DNA from: Pseudomonas multiresinivorans
GTDB lineage: Bacteria; Pseudomonadota; Gammaproteobacteria; Pseudomonadales; Pseudomonadaceae
Length of the DNA stretch: 64,000 nucleotides
Direction: 5' to 3'
NCBI RefSeq assembly: GCF_012971725.1
Contig: NZ_CP048833.1
Location: 3,782,001-3,846,000, forward strand
The position numbers were made by a program, and so were the translations under genes. A model generated the notes under the pieces. That model worked only from the letters and a program-made list of their open reading frames with translations, was not told the origin of the DNA and ran no database searches. Below are positions 17,991 through 26,656 of the stretch, piece by piece; position 1 is the first letter of the stretch; each line of letters starts with the position of its first letter.

Positions 17991-18794
17991 TCAGGCGCCG
18001 GTGAATTTCGGCGGACGTTTTTCGGCGAAGGCCTTGCGGCCCTCGATTCGGTCGCGGCTGTCACGCAGCAGGCCCCAGTAAAGGTTGGCCTGGGCGACGA
18101 AGTCGCGCGGCGCCAGGTGACTGGTTTCCACCGCCAGGCGCTTGATCGCCTGGACCGCCAGCGGGCCATTGGCGGCGATGCGCTCGGCCAGTTGCATGGC
18201 CAGCGGCAGCAGGCCTTCGCGCGGCACGCAATCGCTGACCAGGCCGATGCGCAGGGCCTCTTCCGCGCCGATTCGCTCGCCGGTCAGCGCCAGCTTCATC
18301 GCATGGGCTGCGGGCACGGCACGCATCAGGTACTGCACGCCACCGACCGCCGGCACGCTGGCCACCTTCGCCTCGGGCAGGGCAAAGGATGCTTCGTCGC
18401 TGGCGATGCGCAGGTCACACTGCAGCGCCAGCTCCAGGCCACCGCCCAGGCAGTAGCCATGGATCGCGGCGATCATCGGCTTCCAGATCTCCAGGTCGCC
18501 GAGATCGATCAGCCGCGTGTAGCCGCCCTCCTCGGCTTCCGCCGCGCGGCTCTTGAAGTGGCCGCTGGCGAATCCGCTGGACGGCGGCAGCGTCGCCTTG
18601 AGGTTCGCGCCGGTGCAGAAAGCCTTGTCGCCCGCGCCGGTGAGGACGATGGCCCGCACCTGGTCGTCGTCCTGCGCCGTGTTCAATGCCTTGCGCAGGT
18701 GGCGCAGGTCGCCGATGGTCAGCGCGTTCATGGATTCGGGCGCATCCAGGGTGATGAGCGCCACATGGCCGATGATCTGGAACTGGATCGCCAC
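17991..18794 (-). CDS. enoyl-CoA hydratase
   Basis: 267 aa crotonase-fold protein. The oxyanion-hole segments are KAFCTGANLKA and HGYCLGGGLELALQCDLRIA. Both catalytic glutamates are in place (GGGLEL, and PEAKV before PAVGG), which supports true hydratase activity on a 2-enoyl-CoA. The start is 4 bp after the stop of the upstream SDR gene, so translation is probably coupled. Confidence 0.92.
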   Translation of the reverse strand: MAIQFQIIGHVALITLDAPESMNALTIGDLRHLRKALNTAQDDDQVRAIVLTGAGDKAFCTGANLKATLPPSSGFASGHFKSRAAEAEEGGYTRLIDLGDLEIWKPMIAAIHGYCLGGGLELALQCDLRIASDEASFALPEAKVASVPAVGGVQYLMRAVPAAHAMKLALTGERIGAEEALRIGLVSDCVPREGLLPLAMQLAERIAANGPLAVQAIKRLAVETSHLAPRDFVAQANLYWGLLRDSRDRIEGRKAFAEKRPPKFTGA

Positions 18795-18797
18795 GAC

Positions 18798-19544
18798 TCA
18801 GGCACTCGGACTGGACAGGGAACGGCCGCCACAGACGTACAGCGTCTGGCCGGTGATGTAGGACGCCTTCGCGTCGGCGAACATCAGTACCGCATGGGCG
18901 ATATCCTCGGGCTTGCCGATGCGGCCCACGGGAATGGTCGCCATGATCTTCGCCCGTTGCTCGTCGGAGAGCGGCGCGAGGATCGGCGTGTCAATGGCGC
19001 CCGGAGCGATGGCGTTGGCGGTGATGCCATGTTTGGCCAGCTCGATCGCCAGGGTGCGCGTGAGGCTGATCACGCCACCCTTCGCCGCCGAGTAGTTGGC
19101 CTGGCCGAAACCACCGAGCCAGGCGCGCGAGGAGATGTTGACGATGCGCCCGAAGCCCTGCTCGATCATGCCCGGCACCACGGCCTTGGCGCAGAGGAAC
19201 TGGGACTTGAGGTTGACGTCCAGCACCAGGTCCCAGTCCGCCTCGCTCATGTTCACCAGGCGCTTGTCGCGGGTGAGGCCGGCGTTGTTCACCAGCAGGT
19301 CCGGGGTCTTCCAGCGGGCGGCGACCTGCGCCACGGCAGCGCTGACCTGTTCGGCGCTGGTCACATCGACCTTCACGCCCATCAGGCTTTGTGCCTGGGC
19401 GCCCGCTTCGGCGACCAGCCTGTCCATGGCCTCGCCATTGAGGTCGAACATCGCGACCGCATAACCGGCATTCAACAGCGCTCGGGTCAGACCCAGGCCG
19501 ATACCCTGGGCACCGCCGGTGACGATTGCAACTTGCTTGCTCAT
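18798..19544 (-). CDS. SDR, FabG-like 3-oxoacyl/3-hydroxyacyl dehydrogenase
   Basis: 248 aa classical SDR: VTGGAQGIGLGLTRA at the N terminus, NNAGLTRDKRL, catalytic FGQANYSAAKGGVISLTR and the terminal ITGQTLYVCGG. It resembles FabG and is likely to act on 3-hydroxyacyl-CoA in this beta-oxidation operon. The start ATG has a fair ribosome binding sequence and follows the thiolase stop by 9 bp. Confidence 0.92.
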   Translation of the reverse strand: MSKQVAIVTGGAQGIGLGLTRALLNAGYAVAMFDLNGEAMDRLVAEAGAQAQSLMGVKVDVTSAEQVSAAVAQVAARWKTPDLLVNNAGLTRDKRLVNMSEADWDLVLDVNLKSQFLCAKAVVPGMIEQGFGRIVNISSRAWLGGFGQANYSAAKGGVISLTRTLAIELAKHGITANAIAPGAIDTPILAPLSDEQRAKIMATIPVGRIGKPEDIAHAVLMFADAKASYITGQTLYVCGGRSLSSPSA

Positions 19545-19553
19545 GGAAATACC

Positions 19554-20699
19554 TCAAACACCCAGAATGTGTACGGCGGACGCCGCGTGATCGACACCGG
19601 CGATGCCGCCGCCGGTGCATTGGGTCAGCGCCAGCTCGGCGCCTTCTGCCTGGCGTTCGCCGGCGCGCTGCTGCAGCTGCCAGACGGCCTCGACCATCTG
19701 CGCCACGCCGGTGGCGCCCAGCGGATGGCCCTTGGCGAGCAGGCCGCCGGAAGGGTTCACCACGGTCTTGCCACCCAGTCTGGTGAAACCGCTTTTCAGC
19801 AGCTCGTGGGCCTCGCCACGGCCGCACAGGCCAAGGGCGTTGTAGTAGATGAGCTCGGCAATGCTGAACGCATCGTGCAGCTCGATAACGTCGATATCGG
19901 CCGGCTTCACGCCGGCGTGTTGGTAGGCCAGCGTGGCAGCGCGGGCGGTGATCTCGGCGCTGAGGATGTCGTCGTCCGGCTCCTCGGCACGGCCGGACTG
20001 GATGACGGAAGCCATCACCCGTACCGGGCGTGCCTGCTGCGGTTTGCGGGTGGTCAGCACCAGCGCCGCCGCGCCGTCCACTGCCGACGGGCAACACTGC
20101 AGCAGCGTCAGCGGGTCGAAGACCATCCGCGAGTTCATCACCTCATCGAGGGATACCTCGGTACGGCTCTGGGCGTAGGGATTGAGCGCACCATGGCGAC
20201 GGTTCTTCACCGCGACCTCGCCCAGCACCTCGGCGCTGACGCCGAATTCGTGCAGGTAGCGTGTGGCACGCATGGCGTAGATCGCCGGCAGCGCCATGCC
20301 GGCGCGGGCATAGAGCTCGGTCATGTAGTCGTTGCGCTGCAACGGAATGGTGCCCCCACCCAGGGCGGTGAGCTGCTCCACGCCGAATACCACCACGGTG
20401 TCGTAGATGCCCGCCTGCAGCGCGTGGCAAGCCAGGTGCACGCCGGTGGCACCGCTGGCGCAGGCGTTCTCGACGTTGTAGATCGGCAGGCCGGAGAGCC
20501 CGAGATCGCGCAGCAGCACCTGGCCCAGGACCATGCCGCCGAATACGTTGCACGCATAGAACGCCTGCGGCTCGTGCAGCTCGACGCCAGCGTCGGCCAA
20601 AGCCTGCAATACCGCCTGCTGGGTGAGGTCCTGCATCGAGGCGGCAGGACGGCCGAACGGCGTCATGGCCACGCCGGAGATGTAGACGGGCTTGTTCAT
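19554..20699 (-). CDS. SCPx/lipid-transfer-type thiolase
   Basis: 381 aa from the ATG at 20699, which overlaps the upstream stop as ATGA. The nucleophile Cys lies in NVENACASGATG, the HDAFSIAELIYYNALGLCGRG block gives the catalytic His region and GGLLAKGHPLGATG the second His. These are hallmarks of SCP-2/Ltp-type thiolases, which cleave branched or sterol-like 3-oxoacyl-CoAs or act as retro-aldolases with a DUF35 partner. The DUF35 gene is immediately upstream and overlaps by 4 nt, strongly suggesting a complex. Confidence 0.9.
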   Translation of the reverse strand: MNKPVYISGVAMTPFGRPAASMQDLTQQAVLQALADAGVELHEPQAFYACNVFGGMVLGQVLLRDLGLSGLPIYNVENACASGATGVHLACHALQAGIYDTVVVFGVEQLTALGGGTIPLQRNDYMTELYARAGMALPAIYAMRATRYLHEFGVSAEVLGEVAVKNRRHGALNPYAQSRTEVSLDEVMNSRMVFDPLTLLQCCPSAVDGAAALVLTTRKPQQARPVRVMASVIQSGRAEEPDDDILSAEITARAATLAYQHAGVKPADIDVIELHDAFSIAELIYYNALGLCGRGEAHELLKSGFTRLGGKTVVNPSGGLLAKGHPLGATGVAQMVEAVWQLQQRAGERQAEGAELALTQCTGGGIAGVDHAASAVHILGV

Positions 20700-21091
20700 G
20701 CGTCCTCCTGCGGACGGAAGGCGTAGATCGGGCCGCTGTCGGACTCCACCAGGCACAGGCTCAGTGCTTCACCGATGCGCGGCCGGCGGCCGGCGGGATA
20801 GTCCAGGCGGGCGAACACCCGCAGGCCCTCGGGGAAGTCGGCCAGGCCCAGCGGCTGTGGCGGCTTGTTCGCCTTCGGGCTGAAATGCACGACGGTGAAG
20901 CTGTACAGGCGCGGCGTGGAATCCAGTTCGACCAGTTCGCTGCCCTCGCGCAGCGGCGAGGTTTCCGGCAGCGGCGGAAAGTGCAGGCCAGCATGGCCGG
21001 CACGCCGGCTGGCGAGCAGAACCACACGGCCATCGCGCTCGCGCCAGGGTTGTTCGGCGACGCTGGGTGCCGCCTCGTGGTGTGCACTCAT
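20696..21091 (-). CDS. DUF35 OB-fold protein lacking its zinc ribbon
   Basis: 131 aa. The OB-fold part (RLYSFTVVHFSPKANKPPQP to the C terminus) is recognisable as DUF35. Family members normally start with a rubredoxin-like zinc ribbon carrying CxxC pairs; here the matching stretch LLASRRAGHAGLHFPPLPET has no cysteine, and the only Cys of the protein is near residue 114. DUF35 proteins are partners of SCPx-type thiolases and aldolases. The gene is coupled by ATGA to the thiolase, so that role is likely. The zinc site is lost. Confidence 0.85.
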   Translation of the reverse strand: MSAHHEAAPSVAEQPWRERDGRVVLLASRRAGHAGLHFPPLPETSPLREGSELVELDSTPRLYSFTVVHFSPKANKPPQPLGLADFPEGLRVFARLDYPAGRRPRIGEALSLCLVESDSGPIYAFRPQEDA

Positions 21092-21106
21092 GGGAGCTCC
21101 TTGGCT

Positions 21107-22306
21107 TCAGACGCGTTCGAACACCGCGGCAAGCCCCTGCCCGCCGCCGATGCACATGGTTTCCAGGCCGTAACGGACCTTGCGGCGCTGCATCTCGTGG
21201 AGCAGCGAGGTCATGATGCGCAGCCCGGTGGCGCCGATCGGATGCCCCAGGGAAATACCCGAGCCGTTGACGTTGATTCGCGGGTCATCCTCGAGCTGCC
21301 ACTCGCGCAACACCGCGAGCACCTGCCCGGCGAAAGCCTCGTTGACCTCGATCAGGCCCATGTCCGGCATTTCCAGGCCCAGTCGTTTCAGCAGCTTCGC
21401 CACCGCCGGCACCGGGCCGATGCCCATGCGCAGCGGGTGGCAGCCGGCCGAGGCCCAGCCCGCGAAGCGCGCCATCGGGCGCAGGTCGTTCTGGATGACG
21501 AAGCGCTCGGACACCACCAGGCATCCCGCCGCCGCATCGTTCTGCTGGCTGGCGCTGCCGGCGGTAACAGTGCCGCCCTTGATGATCGGCGCCAGCCTGG
21601 CCATCGCCTCGTAGCTGGCGTCTTCGCGAATACCCTCATCGCGCCCGACCACCAGCGGCTCGCCCCGGCGCTGCGGCACTTCCACCGGCAACACTTCGGC
21701 GTCGAAGCAGCCCTGGCTCCAGGCCGTCGCGGCTTTCTGGTGGCTGCCCACCGCCCAGCGGTCGCAGGCTTCGCGGCTGATGCCGTAGTCGCGCACCAGG
21801 TTCTCGGCGGTTTCGACCGCACCGCCGGCACACTCGCCATAACGGCTGATCGGTTGCGAATTGACCCGCCCGCGGTCCAGGCGATCATGCAGCTTCACGT
21901 CACCCAGGCGCGCACCCCAGCGCATGCTGGTGCTGTAGTACTCGATATTGCTCATGCTCTCGACGCCGGCCACCAGCAGGCAGTCGGCAGCCCCGGTCTG
22001 GACCTGCATGGCAGCGTCGATCAGCGCCTGCAGGCCGGAGCCGCAGCGACGATCCACGGTGTAGCCGCCGACCTCGTCCGGCAGCCCCGCCAGGGACGCC
22101 GCATAGCGCCCCATGCAGGGCGCCTCGCTGGACTGGTAGGACTGCGCGACTATCGCTTCGTCGACCTGCGCGGCATCGACACCGGTGCGGCGCAGGACCT
22201 CCTGCAACACCAGCGCAGCGAGGTTGGCGGCTGGGATGGCGGCCAGCGCGCCGCCGAACTTGCCGATCGGCGTACGCACGGGAGAAAGGATGTAGGCGTT
22301 GGACAT
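21107..22306 (-). CDS. acetyl-CoA acetyltransferase (thiolase)
   Basis: 399 aa from the ATG at 22306. Classical degradative thiolase: nucleophile Cys in VDRRCGSGLQAL (about residue 88), GHPIGATG with the catalytic His, and the second catalytic Cys in ETMCIGGGQGLA near the C terminus. It releases acetyl-CoA or propionyl-CoA from 3-oxoacyl-CoA. It is the standard straight-chain thiolase beside the SCPx-type thiolase at 19554, so the operon has two thiolytic enzymes for different intermediates. Confidence 0.94.
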   Translation of the reverse strand: MSNAYILSPVRTPIGKFGGALAAIPAANLAALVLQEVLRRTGVDAAQVDEAIVAQSYQSSEAPCMGRYAASLAGLPDEVGGYTVDRRCGSGLQALIDAAMQVQTGAADCLLVAGVESMSNIEYYSTSMRWGARLGDVKLHDRLDRGRVNSQPISRYGECAGGAVETAENLVRDYGISREACDRWAVGSHQKAATAWSQGCFDAEVLPVEVPQRRGEPLVVGRDEGIREDASYEAMARLAPIIKGGTVTAGSASQQNDAAAGCLVVSERFVIQNDLRPMARFAGWASAGCHPLRMGIGPVPAVAKLLKRLGLEMPDMGLIEVNEAFAGQVLAVLREWQLEDDPRINVNGSGISLGHPIGATGLRIMTSLLHEMQRRKVRYGLETMCIGGGQGLAAVFERV

Positions 22307-22351
22307 GGCTGTCTCTTCTTGTCGAATCGAGTCGTGGGGATTCAAGGGCTG

Positions 22352-23506
22352 TCAGGCATCCACGCCCAGGCCGCTGTGGCGTAGCCGGCCGATCAGCTCG
22401 TCGGTCAAACCCCAGTCGCGTAAGGCGTGCAGCCCGCCCGCACCGCGGGCCGGCGCCGGCTGGGGAATGGGACTGGGAGTGCCGAGGAAGCGAGGCGCCG
22501 GCGCAGGCTGCACCACGCCATTGATTTCCATGAAGCTGCCGCGCGCCCTGGCGTGCGGATGGTCCGTGGCCTCGGCAAAGCCAAGTACGGGCGCGACGCA
22601 TGCATCACTGTCGGCGAAGACCTCGCACCATTGCTCACGGGTGCGCTGGATGAACGCCTGCATGAAGGCCTCGCGCAGGCGCGGCCAGCCTTGTCGATCA
22701 TGCTGGGGCGGCAGCTGCGCTGCATCGAGGCCGAGCCTGGCCAGCAGCTCGGCGTAGAAGCGCGCCTCCACCGGGCCGATGGCCATGTAGCCGCCATCCA
22801 GGGTGCGATAGGTGTCGTACCAGGGCGCGCCGCCGTCCAGCAGGTTGCTGCCGCGTTCCTCGCGCCAGTTGCCGGAGGCCAGCAGCCCCCAGATCACCGA
22901 GCCAAGCTGGGCAGCGCCTTCGGCCATGGCGGCATCCACCACCTGGCCCGCACCGCCGCGCAGCACGTTGACCAGCGCCGCCAGCACGCCCATGGCCAGC
23001 AGCATGCCGCCACCGCCGTAGTCGCCCAGCAGGTTCAATGGCGGCACGGGCCGGCCGGCCACCGGACCGATACCGGAGAGCACGCCGGACAGCGCGATGT
23101 AGTTGATGTCATGGCCTGCGCGCTGTGCCAGCGGGCCATGCTGCCCCCAGCCGGTCATGCGGCCGTAGACCAGCTTCGGATTGCGCGCGAATGCCTGCTC
23201 GGGGCCAAGCCCCAGGCGCTCCAGGGTGCCGGGGCGAAAGCCCTCGATCAGCACGTCGGCATGCTCCATCAGCTCCAGAGCAACGGCCGCCGCTTCCGGA
23301 CGCTTCAGGTCGAGCGTGACCGAGCGGCGGCCACGACCGGTGATATCCACCTTTGGCCCGTTCATCTTCGGCCCCAGGTCGTCGTGCGCCTGTGGCCGGT
23401 CGATGCGTATGACGTCCGCGCCCATGTCGGCCAGCAGCATGGTGGCGAAGGGTGCCGGGCCAATGGCCTCGAACTCCAGAACTCGAATACCGCTCAACAC
23501 ACCCAT
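22352..23506 (-). CDS. alpha-methylacyl-CoA racemase (AMACR/MCR-like, family III)
   Basis: 384 aa from the ATG at 23506; the frame is open to 23689, but similarity starts at MGVLSGIRVLEFEAIGPAPF. The motif AGHDINYIALSGVL carries His132, and LLGDYGGG carries Asp162, 30 residues later; this is the spacing of the catalytic His/Asp pair of AMACR and mycobacterial MCR. It therefore looks like a racemase rather than a formyl-CoA-type transferase. It interconverts 2R and 2S methyl-branched acyl-CoAs, which acyl-CoA dehydrogenases require. First gene of the operon, which points to isoprenoid or sterol side-chain-like substrates. Confidence 0.9.
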   Translation of the reverse strand: MGVLSGIRVLEFEAIGPAPFATMLLADMGADVIRIDRPQAHDDLGPKMNGPKVDITGRGRRSVTLDLKRPEAAAVALELMEHADVLIEGFRPGTLERLGLGPEQAFARNPKLVYGRMTGWGQHGPLAQRAGHDINYIALSGVLSGIGPVAGRPVPPLNLLGDYGGGGMLLAMGVLAALVNVLRGGAGQVVDAAMAEGAAQLGSVIWGLLASGNWREERGSNLLDGGAPWYDTYRTLDGGYMAIGPVEARFYAELLARLGLDAAQLPPQHDRQGWPRLREAFMQAFIQRTREQWCEVFADSDACVAPVLGFAEATDHPHARARGSFMEINGVVQPAPAPRFLGTPSPIPQPAPARGAGGLHALRDWGLTDELIGRLRHSGLGVDA

Positions 23507-23608
23507 CGACGTAGTCCCATTGATCTGCAGCGCAAATGGCCCGCGCATCGGCAATGCCGCGCTTTTGCGGCTTTTCATCAATGGAACATTCCAGGCTCGT
23601 GGGGGCCG

Positions 23609-23625
23609 CCACCCGCGTTGGGTGG
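23609..23625. promoter_or_regulatory. candidate operator B, CCACCC-N5-GGGTGG
   Basis: CCACCCGCGTTGGGTGG, extended by G/C to a 7-bp arm. It lies in the 248-bp region between the divergent racemase operon (103 bp upstream of its start) and regulator gene 2 (130 bp upstream). It is perfectly symmetric in both half sites. No T-tract follows on either strand, so a terminator is unlikely. Confidence 0.5.
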
Positions 23626-23754
23626 CAACCTTCCACCCGGTCATCGAGCTCCCGAAGGGCTCTGGTGAAGGACCTGGCAACTGGGGCATGCTCTGAACGA
23701 CGCCCGCCTATGCCGAAAACAATCACGGGCGCATGAAACTGCCTCGGAAGCGCC

Positions 23755-26571
23755 ATGGACAAGCCAAGCAGCACAACAACAAACGTCTCAGCTCCGCACG
23801 ACCGCCCCGCCGAACCGGCACTGACCACGGCCCTGGATCGCTCGAAGCTGGTCCCTCCGCGCAGCGGCAGCCGCACCATCAGCCGTGACCGCCTGCTGCA
23901 GCAGCTGGTGGAAAACCGCCGGCGCCGCTGCACGGTGATCAAGGGCCCTGCCGGCTGGGGCAAGACCACCCTCCTGCTCGCCTGTCGCCAGCAGTTGCTC
24001 TCGCTGGGTTTCGAAGTCGCGTGGCTGAGCCTGGGCCCGGAGGACAACGACCTGGGCCGCTTCATCGACTACCTGCTCGGCAGCCTGGCGCAGATCGACC
24101 TGCAGATGGTGCAGCACGCATCCCTGATGGAGGCTCACGGGTTCGACAGCGAATCGGTGGAGCGCACCATCATCACCCTGGTGCAGGGCGTCGCCAGCAG
24201 CCAGCGCGAAGTAGTGCTGGTGCTCGATGACCTGCACAGCCTGACCGACGTTGGCATCCACCAGGCCCTGCAATGGCTGCTCGACTACGCGCCGAGCAAC
24301 CTGCACCTGGTGCTCGGCACCCGCAGCGCGGTGCCGCTGTCGCTTGCCCGCCTGCGCAGCCAGGGGCAGGTCCTGGAGCTGGATCTACGCGACCTGAGCT
24401 TCACCCTCGAGGAAACCCGGCAGTTCCTGCAGCAGCAACTGGGCGAACTGGCTACCGATGAGATACGTCAGATCCACGAATTGACCGACGGCTGGATTGC
24501 CGGCCTGCAACTGCTCGCCGCCAGCCGGCGCAAGCCATCCCAGGGCAGCAACGGCGCACCCTCTCCCCTGCGCGACCACCAGGCCTTCGCCAGCTATTTC
24601 GAATCGACCGTGCTGGCTCGCCTGCAACCCGACGATGTCGAACTGCTCCTGCACACCGCCGTGTGCAATCGCTTCTGCCCCAGCCTGTGCGCAGCACTCG
24701 TCGATCGCCCGGAGGCCATCGCCGAAGCCGTGGAACTGCTCGCGCGCCTGGAGCAGGACAACCTGTTCCTGATTGCCCTGGAGACGCCCGATCAGGAAAA
24801 CTGGTATCGCCTGCACCCCCTGCTGCGGGAGACGCTCCTTGGCCTCTTCGCCCGCCTGCCCGCCCAGCAGCAGAGCGCGGTACACAGCCGCGCCTGGCAA
24901 TGGCAGCGCGATCGCGGGCAACTGGTCGAGGCCGTCCGCCATGCCGTAGCCGGCGGCCAGGCCGCAATGGCGGCGCAACTGGTCGAGGATCAGCTCGAAG
25001 CGCTGTATGCCCAGGGCGACCTGCGCATCCTCATCGAACTGGCGCGCCTGCTGCCCAGGGAGCAGATCCAGACCAGCATCCGCCTGCGCCTGCTGCTGGC
25101 ACGCATGCAGGTTTTCGCCCGCGACTTCAACGCCTGCGAAAACAGCATCTCCAGCCTGGAACGAGACCTGCCGGTCGATGATGAAGATTCACGCTTCCGC
25201 CTCGCGATGCTGCGCGCCGTACTGGCGGTGCAGCGCGACGATACCGACGAGGCACTGGCGATCCTGCCACAACTGCTCAACCCGCCACCGGGCGTCAACT
25301 CGGTGATGCTCGGCGGCAGCCTGAACATCCTCTCCTGGCTGTACATGAACCGCGGTGAGTACGAGCGGGCGCGGCAGGTACAGCTGGATCGCCCGCCGCT
25401 GCTGGTCAACGGTGCGCCGTTGCTCGGCACTGCCGGCGGGACATTGCAGGGCCGTTGCCTGATCGGCCTGAGCCTGGCGATGGAGGGCCAGATCAGCCAG
25501 GCAGAGCGCATCTACCGCGAGGTCATCTACGAAGCGCAGCGCCACGGCCGCTCCTGTGCGGACGCGCTGCACCTGGCCACCGCCCTGCTGGGCGACACGC
25601 TGTACGAAAGCAACGAGATCGAAGCCGCGCTGGCCCTGCTGGAACCGCAGATCGATGTACTGGAGCGCATCTCGATTCCCGACTCGGTCCTGCGCGCCCT
25701 GGAGGTACTGGGCAAGGCGCACTGGGTCGCGGGCAACCGCCGCGAAGCCTTCGCCTATCTCGAACACCTGGAGGAATACGGCCGCCGCAACAAGCTCGAC
25801 CGGCTCATGGCCCACGCACTTGTCTGGCAAGTGCACTGGCACCTGCTGCTGGGTGAAGTGGTCGCCGCCGAGACCAAGCTGTCACGCCTGGACGTCATCG
25901 CCGCGCGGCACCCCGATGCCGTCACCAGCCGCCGCAAGGACATCTTCATCCTGGTCGAGAACGCCCACCTGCGCTGGGACGCCGCCCACGGTGACCTGCA
26001 TAGCGCGACCCTGCGCCTGAACAGGATGATCGAGGCCGGCGAACAGTACGGCCGCCAGTTGGCGGTGACCCGCCTGAAGATGCTCAGTGCGGTCTTCGAC
26101 GCCCAGCGCGGCCATCTGGACGCGGCGCGGGAAAAGGTGCTGTCGCTGCTGCGCACCGCCCAGCGCTTCGGACAGCTGCGCAGCGTGATCGACGCCCACC
26201 CCGATGCGCTGGACCTGATCGAGACACTGACCCGCGACCAGCCGCTGGACCCCTTGCTGGCGTTCTACGTCGAACGCTTGCAGAACACCCGCCGCGCGCC
26301 AGCCACACAGGCCTGCGCCGATCCCGCACCCCGAACCACCGGCCTGCAACTGGGCGCAGGCATGGAGCCACTCAGCGAGCGTGAACTCGAGGTGCTGCGC
26401 CTGCTGGCCCAGGCCCTGCCGAACAAGAAGATTGCCCGCGCACTGGGCCTGTCCCATGAAACGGTGAAATGGCACCTGCGGCACATCTACAGCAAGCTTG
26501 GCGTCGGCAGCCGCGACGAAGCCGTAGCCCGCCTGCGGGACGCGGAGACCGCCGACGACGCCACCCGCTGA
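23755..26571 (+). CDS. MalT-type LuxR-family transcriptional regulator 2
   Basis: 938 aa. Walker A GPAGWGKTT at residues 64-72, Walker B VVLVLDDLHSL, a long alpha-helical repeat region and a C-terminal LuxR helix-turn-helix (LSERELEVLRLLAQALPNKK, recognition helix around HETVKWHLRHIYSKL). It is transcribed away from the racemase operon and towards the isomerase/ACAD operon, with a symmetric palindrome on each side (23609 and 26585). By inference it activates both. Longer than regulator 1, mostly through the middle region. Confidence 0.93.
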   Translation: MDKPSSTTTNVSAPHDRPAEPALTTALDRSKLVPPRSGSRTISRDRLLQQLVENRRRRCTVIKGPAGWGKTTLLLACRQQLLSLGFEVAWLSLGPEDNDLGRFIDYLLGSLAQIDLQMVQHASLMEAHGFDSESVERTIITLVQGVASSQREVVLVLDDLHSLTDVGIHQALQWLLDYAPSNLHLVLGTRSAVPLSLARLRSQGQVLELDLRDLSFTLEETRQFLQQQLGELATDEIRQIHELTDGWIAGLQLLAASRRKPSQGSNGAPSPLRDHQAFASYFESTVLARLQPDDVELLLHTAVCNRFCPSLCAALVDRPEAIAEAVELLARLEQDNLFLIALETPDQENWYRLHPLLRETLLGLFARLPAQQQSAVHSRAWQWQRDRGQLVEAVRHAVAGGQAAMAAQLVEDQLEALYAQGDLRILIELARLLPREQIQTSIRLRLLLARMQVFARDFNACENSISSLERDLPVDDEDSRFRLAMLRAVLAVQRDDTDEALAILPQLLNPPPGVNSVMLGGSLNILSWLYMNRGEYERARQVQLDRPPLLVNGAPLLGTAGGTLQGRCLIGLSLAMEGQISQAERIYREVIYEAQRHGRSCADALHLATALLGDTLYESNEIEAALALLEPQIDVLERISIPDSVLRALEVLGKAHWVAGNRREAFAYLEHLEEYGRRNKLDRLMAHALVWQVHWHLLLGEVVAAETKLSRLDVIAARHPDAVTSRRKDIFILVENAHLRWDAAHGDLHSATLRLNRMIEAGEQYGRQLAVTRLKMLSAVFDAQRGHLDAAREKVLSLLRTAQRFGQLRSVIDAHPDALDLIETLTRDQPLDPLLAFYVERLQNTRRAPATQACADPAPRTTGLQLGAGMEPLSERELEVLRLLAQALPNKKIARALGLSHETVKWHLRHIYSKLGVGSRDEAVARLRDAETADDATR

Positions 26572-26580
26572 CCCCACCGC

Positions 26581-26605
26581 GCCGCCACCCGCAATGGGTG
26601 GCGGC
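26581..26605. promoter_or_regulatory. candidate operator C, 10-bp arms around CCACCC-N5-GGGTGG
   Basis: GCCGCCACCC at 26581-26590 and GGGTGGCGGC at 26596-26605 form a perfect 10-bp inverted repeat around GCAAT. It begins 9 bp after the regulator 2 stop and lies 51 bp before the isomerase start. It could also fold as a terminator hairpin, but no T-run follows. The core 17-mer matches the sites at 23609 and 27486. Confidence 0.45.
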
Positions 26606-26656
26606 GCCGGCTGCAGCGCAGCCGAGCATGGCTGGAACCTTTCCCGAGGATCCGCC

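Noticed and set aside
26581..26605. The inverted repeat after regulator 2 as a Rho-independent terminator
   Set aside because: It is strong and well placed but is followed by GCCGGCTG, not by a T-run, and its core equals operators B and D, so a binding site is preferred; a dual role stays possible.
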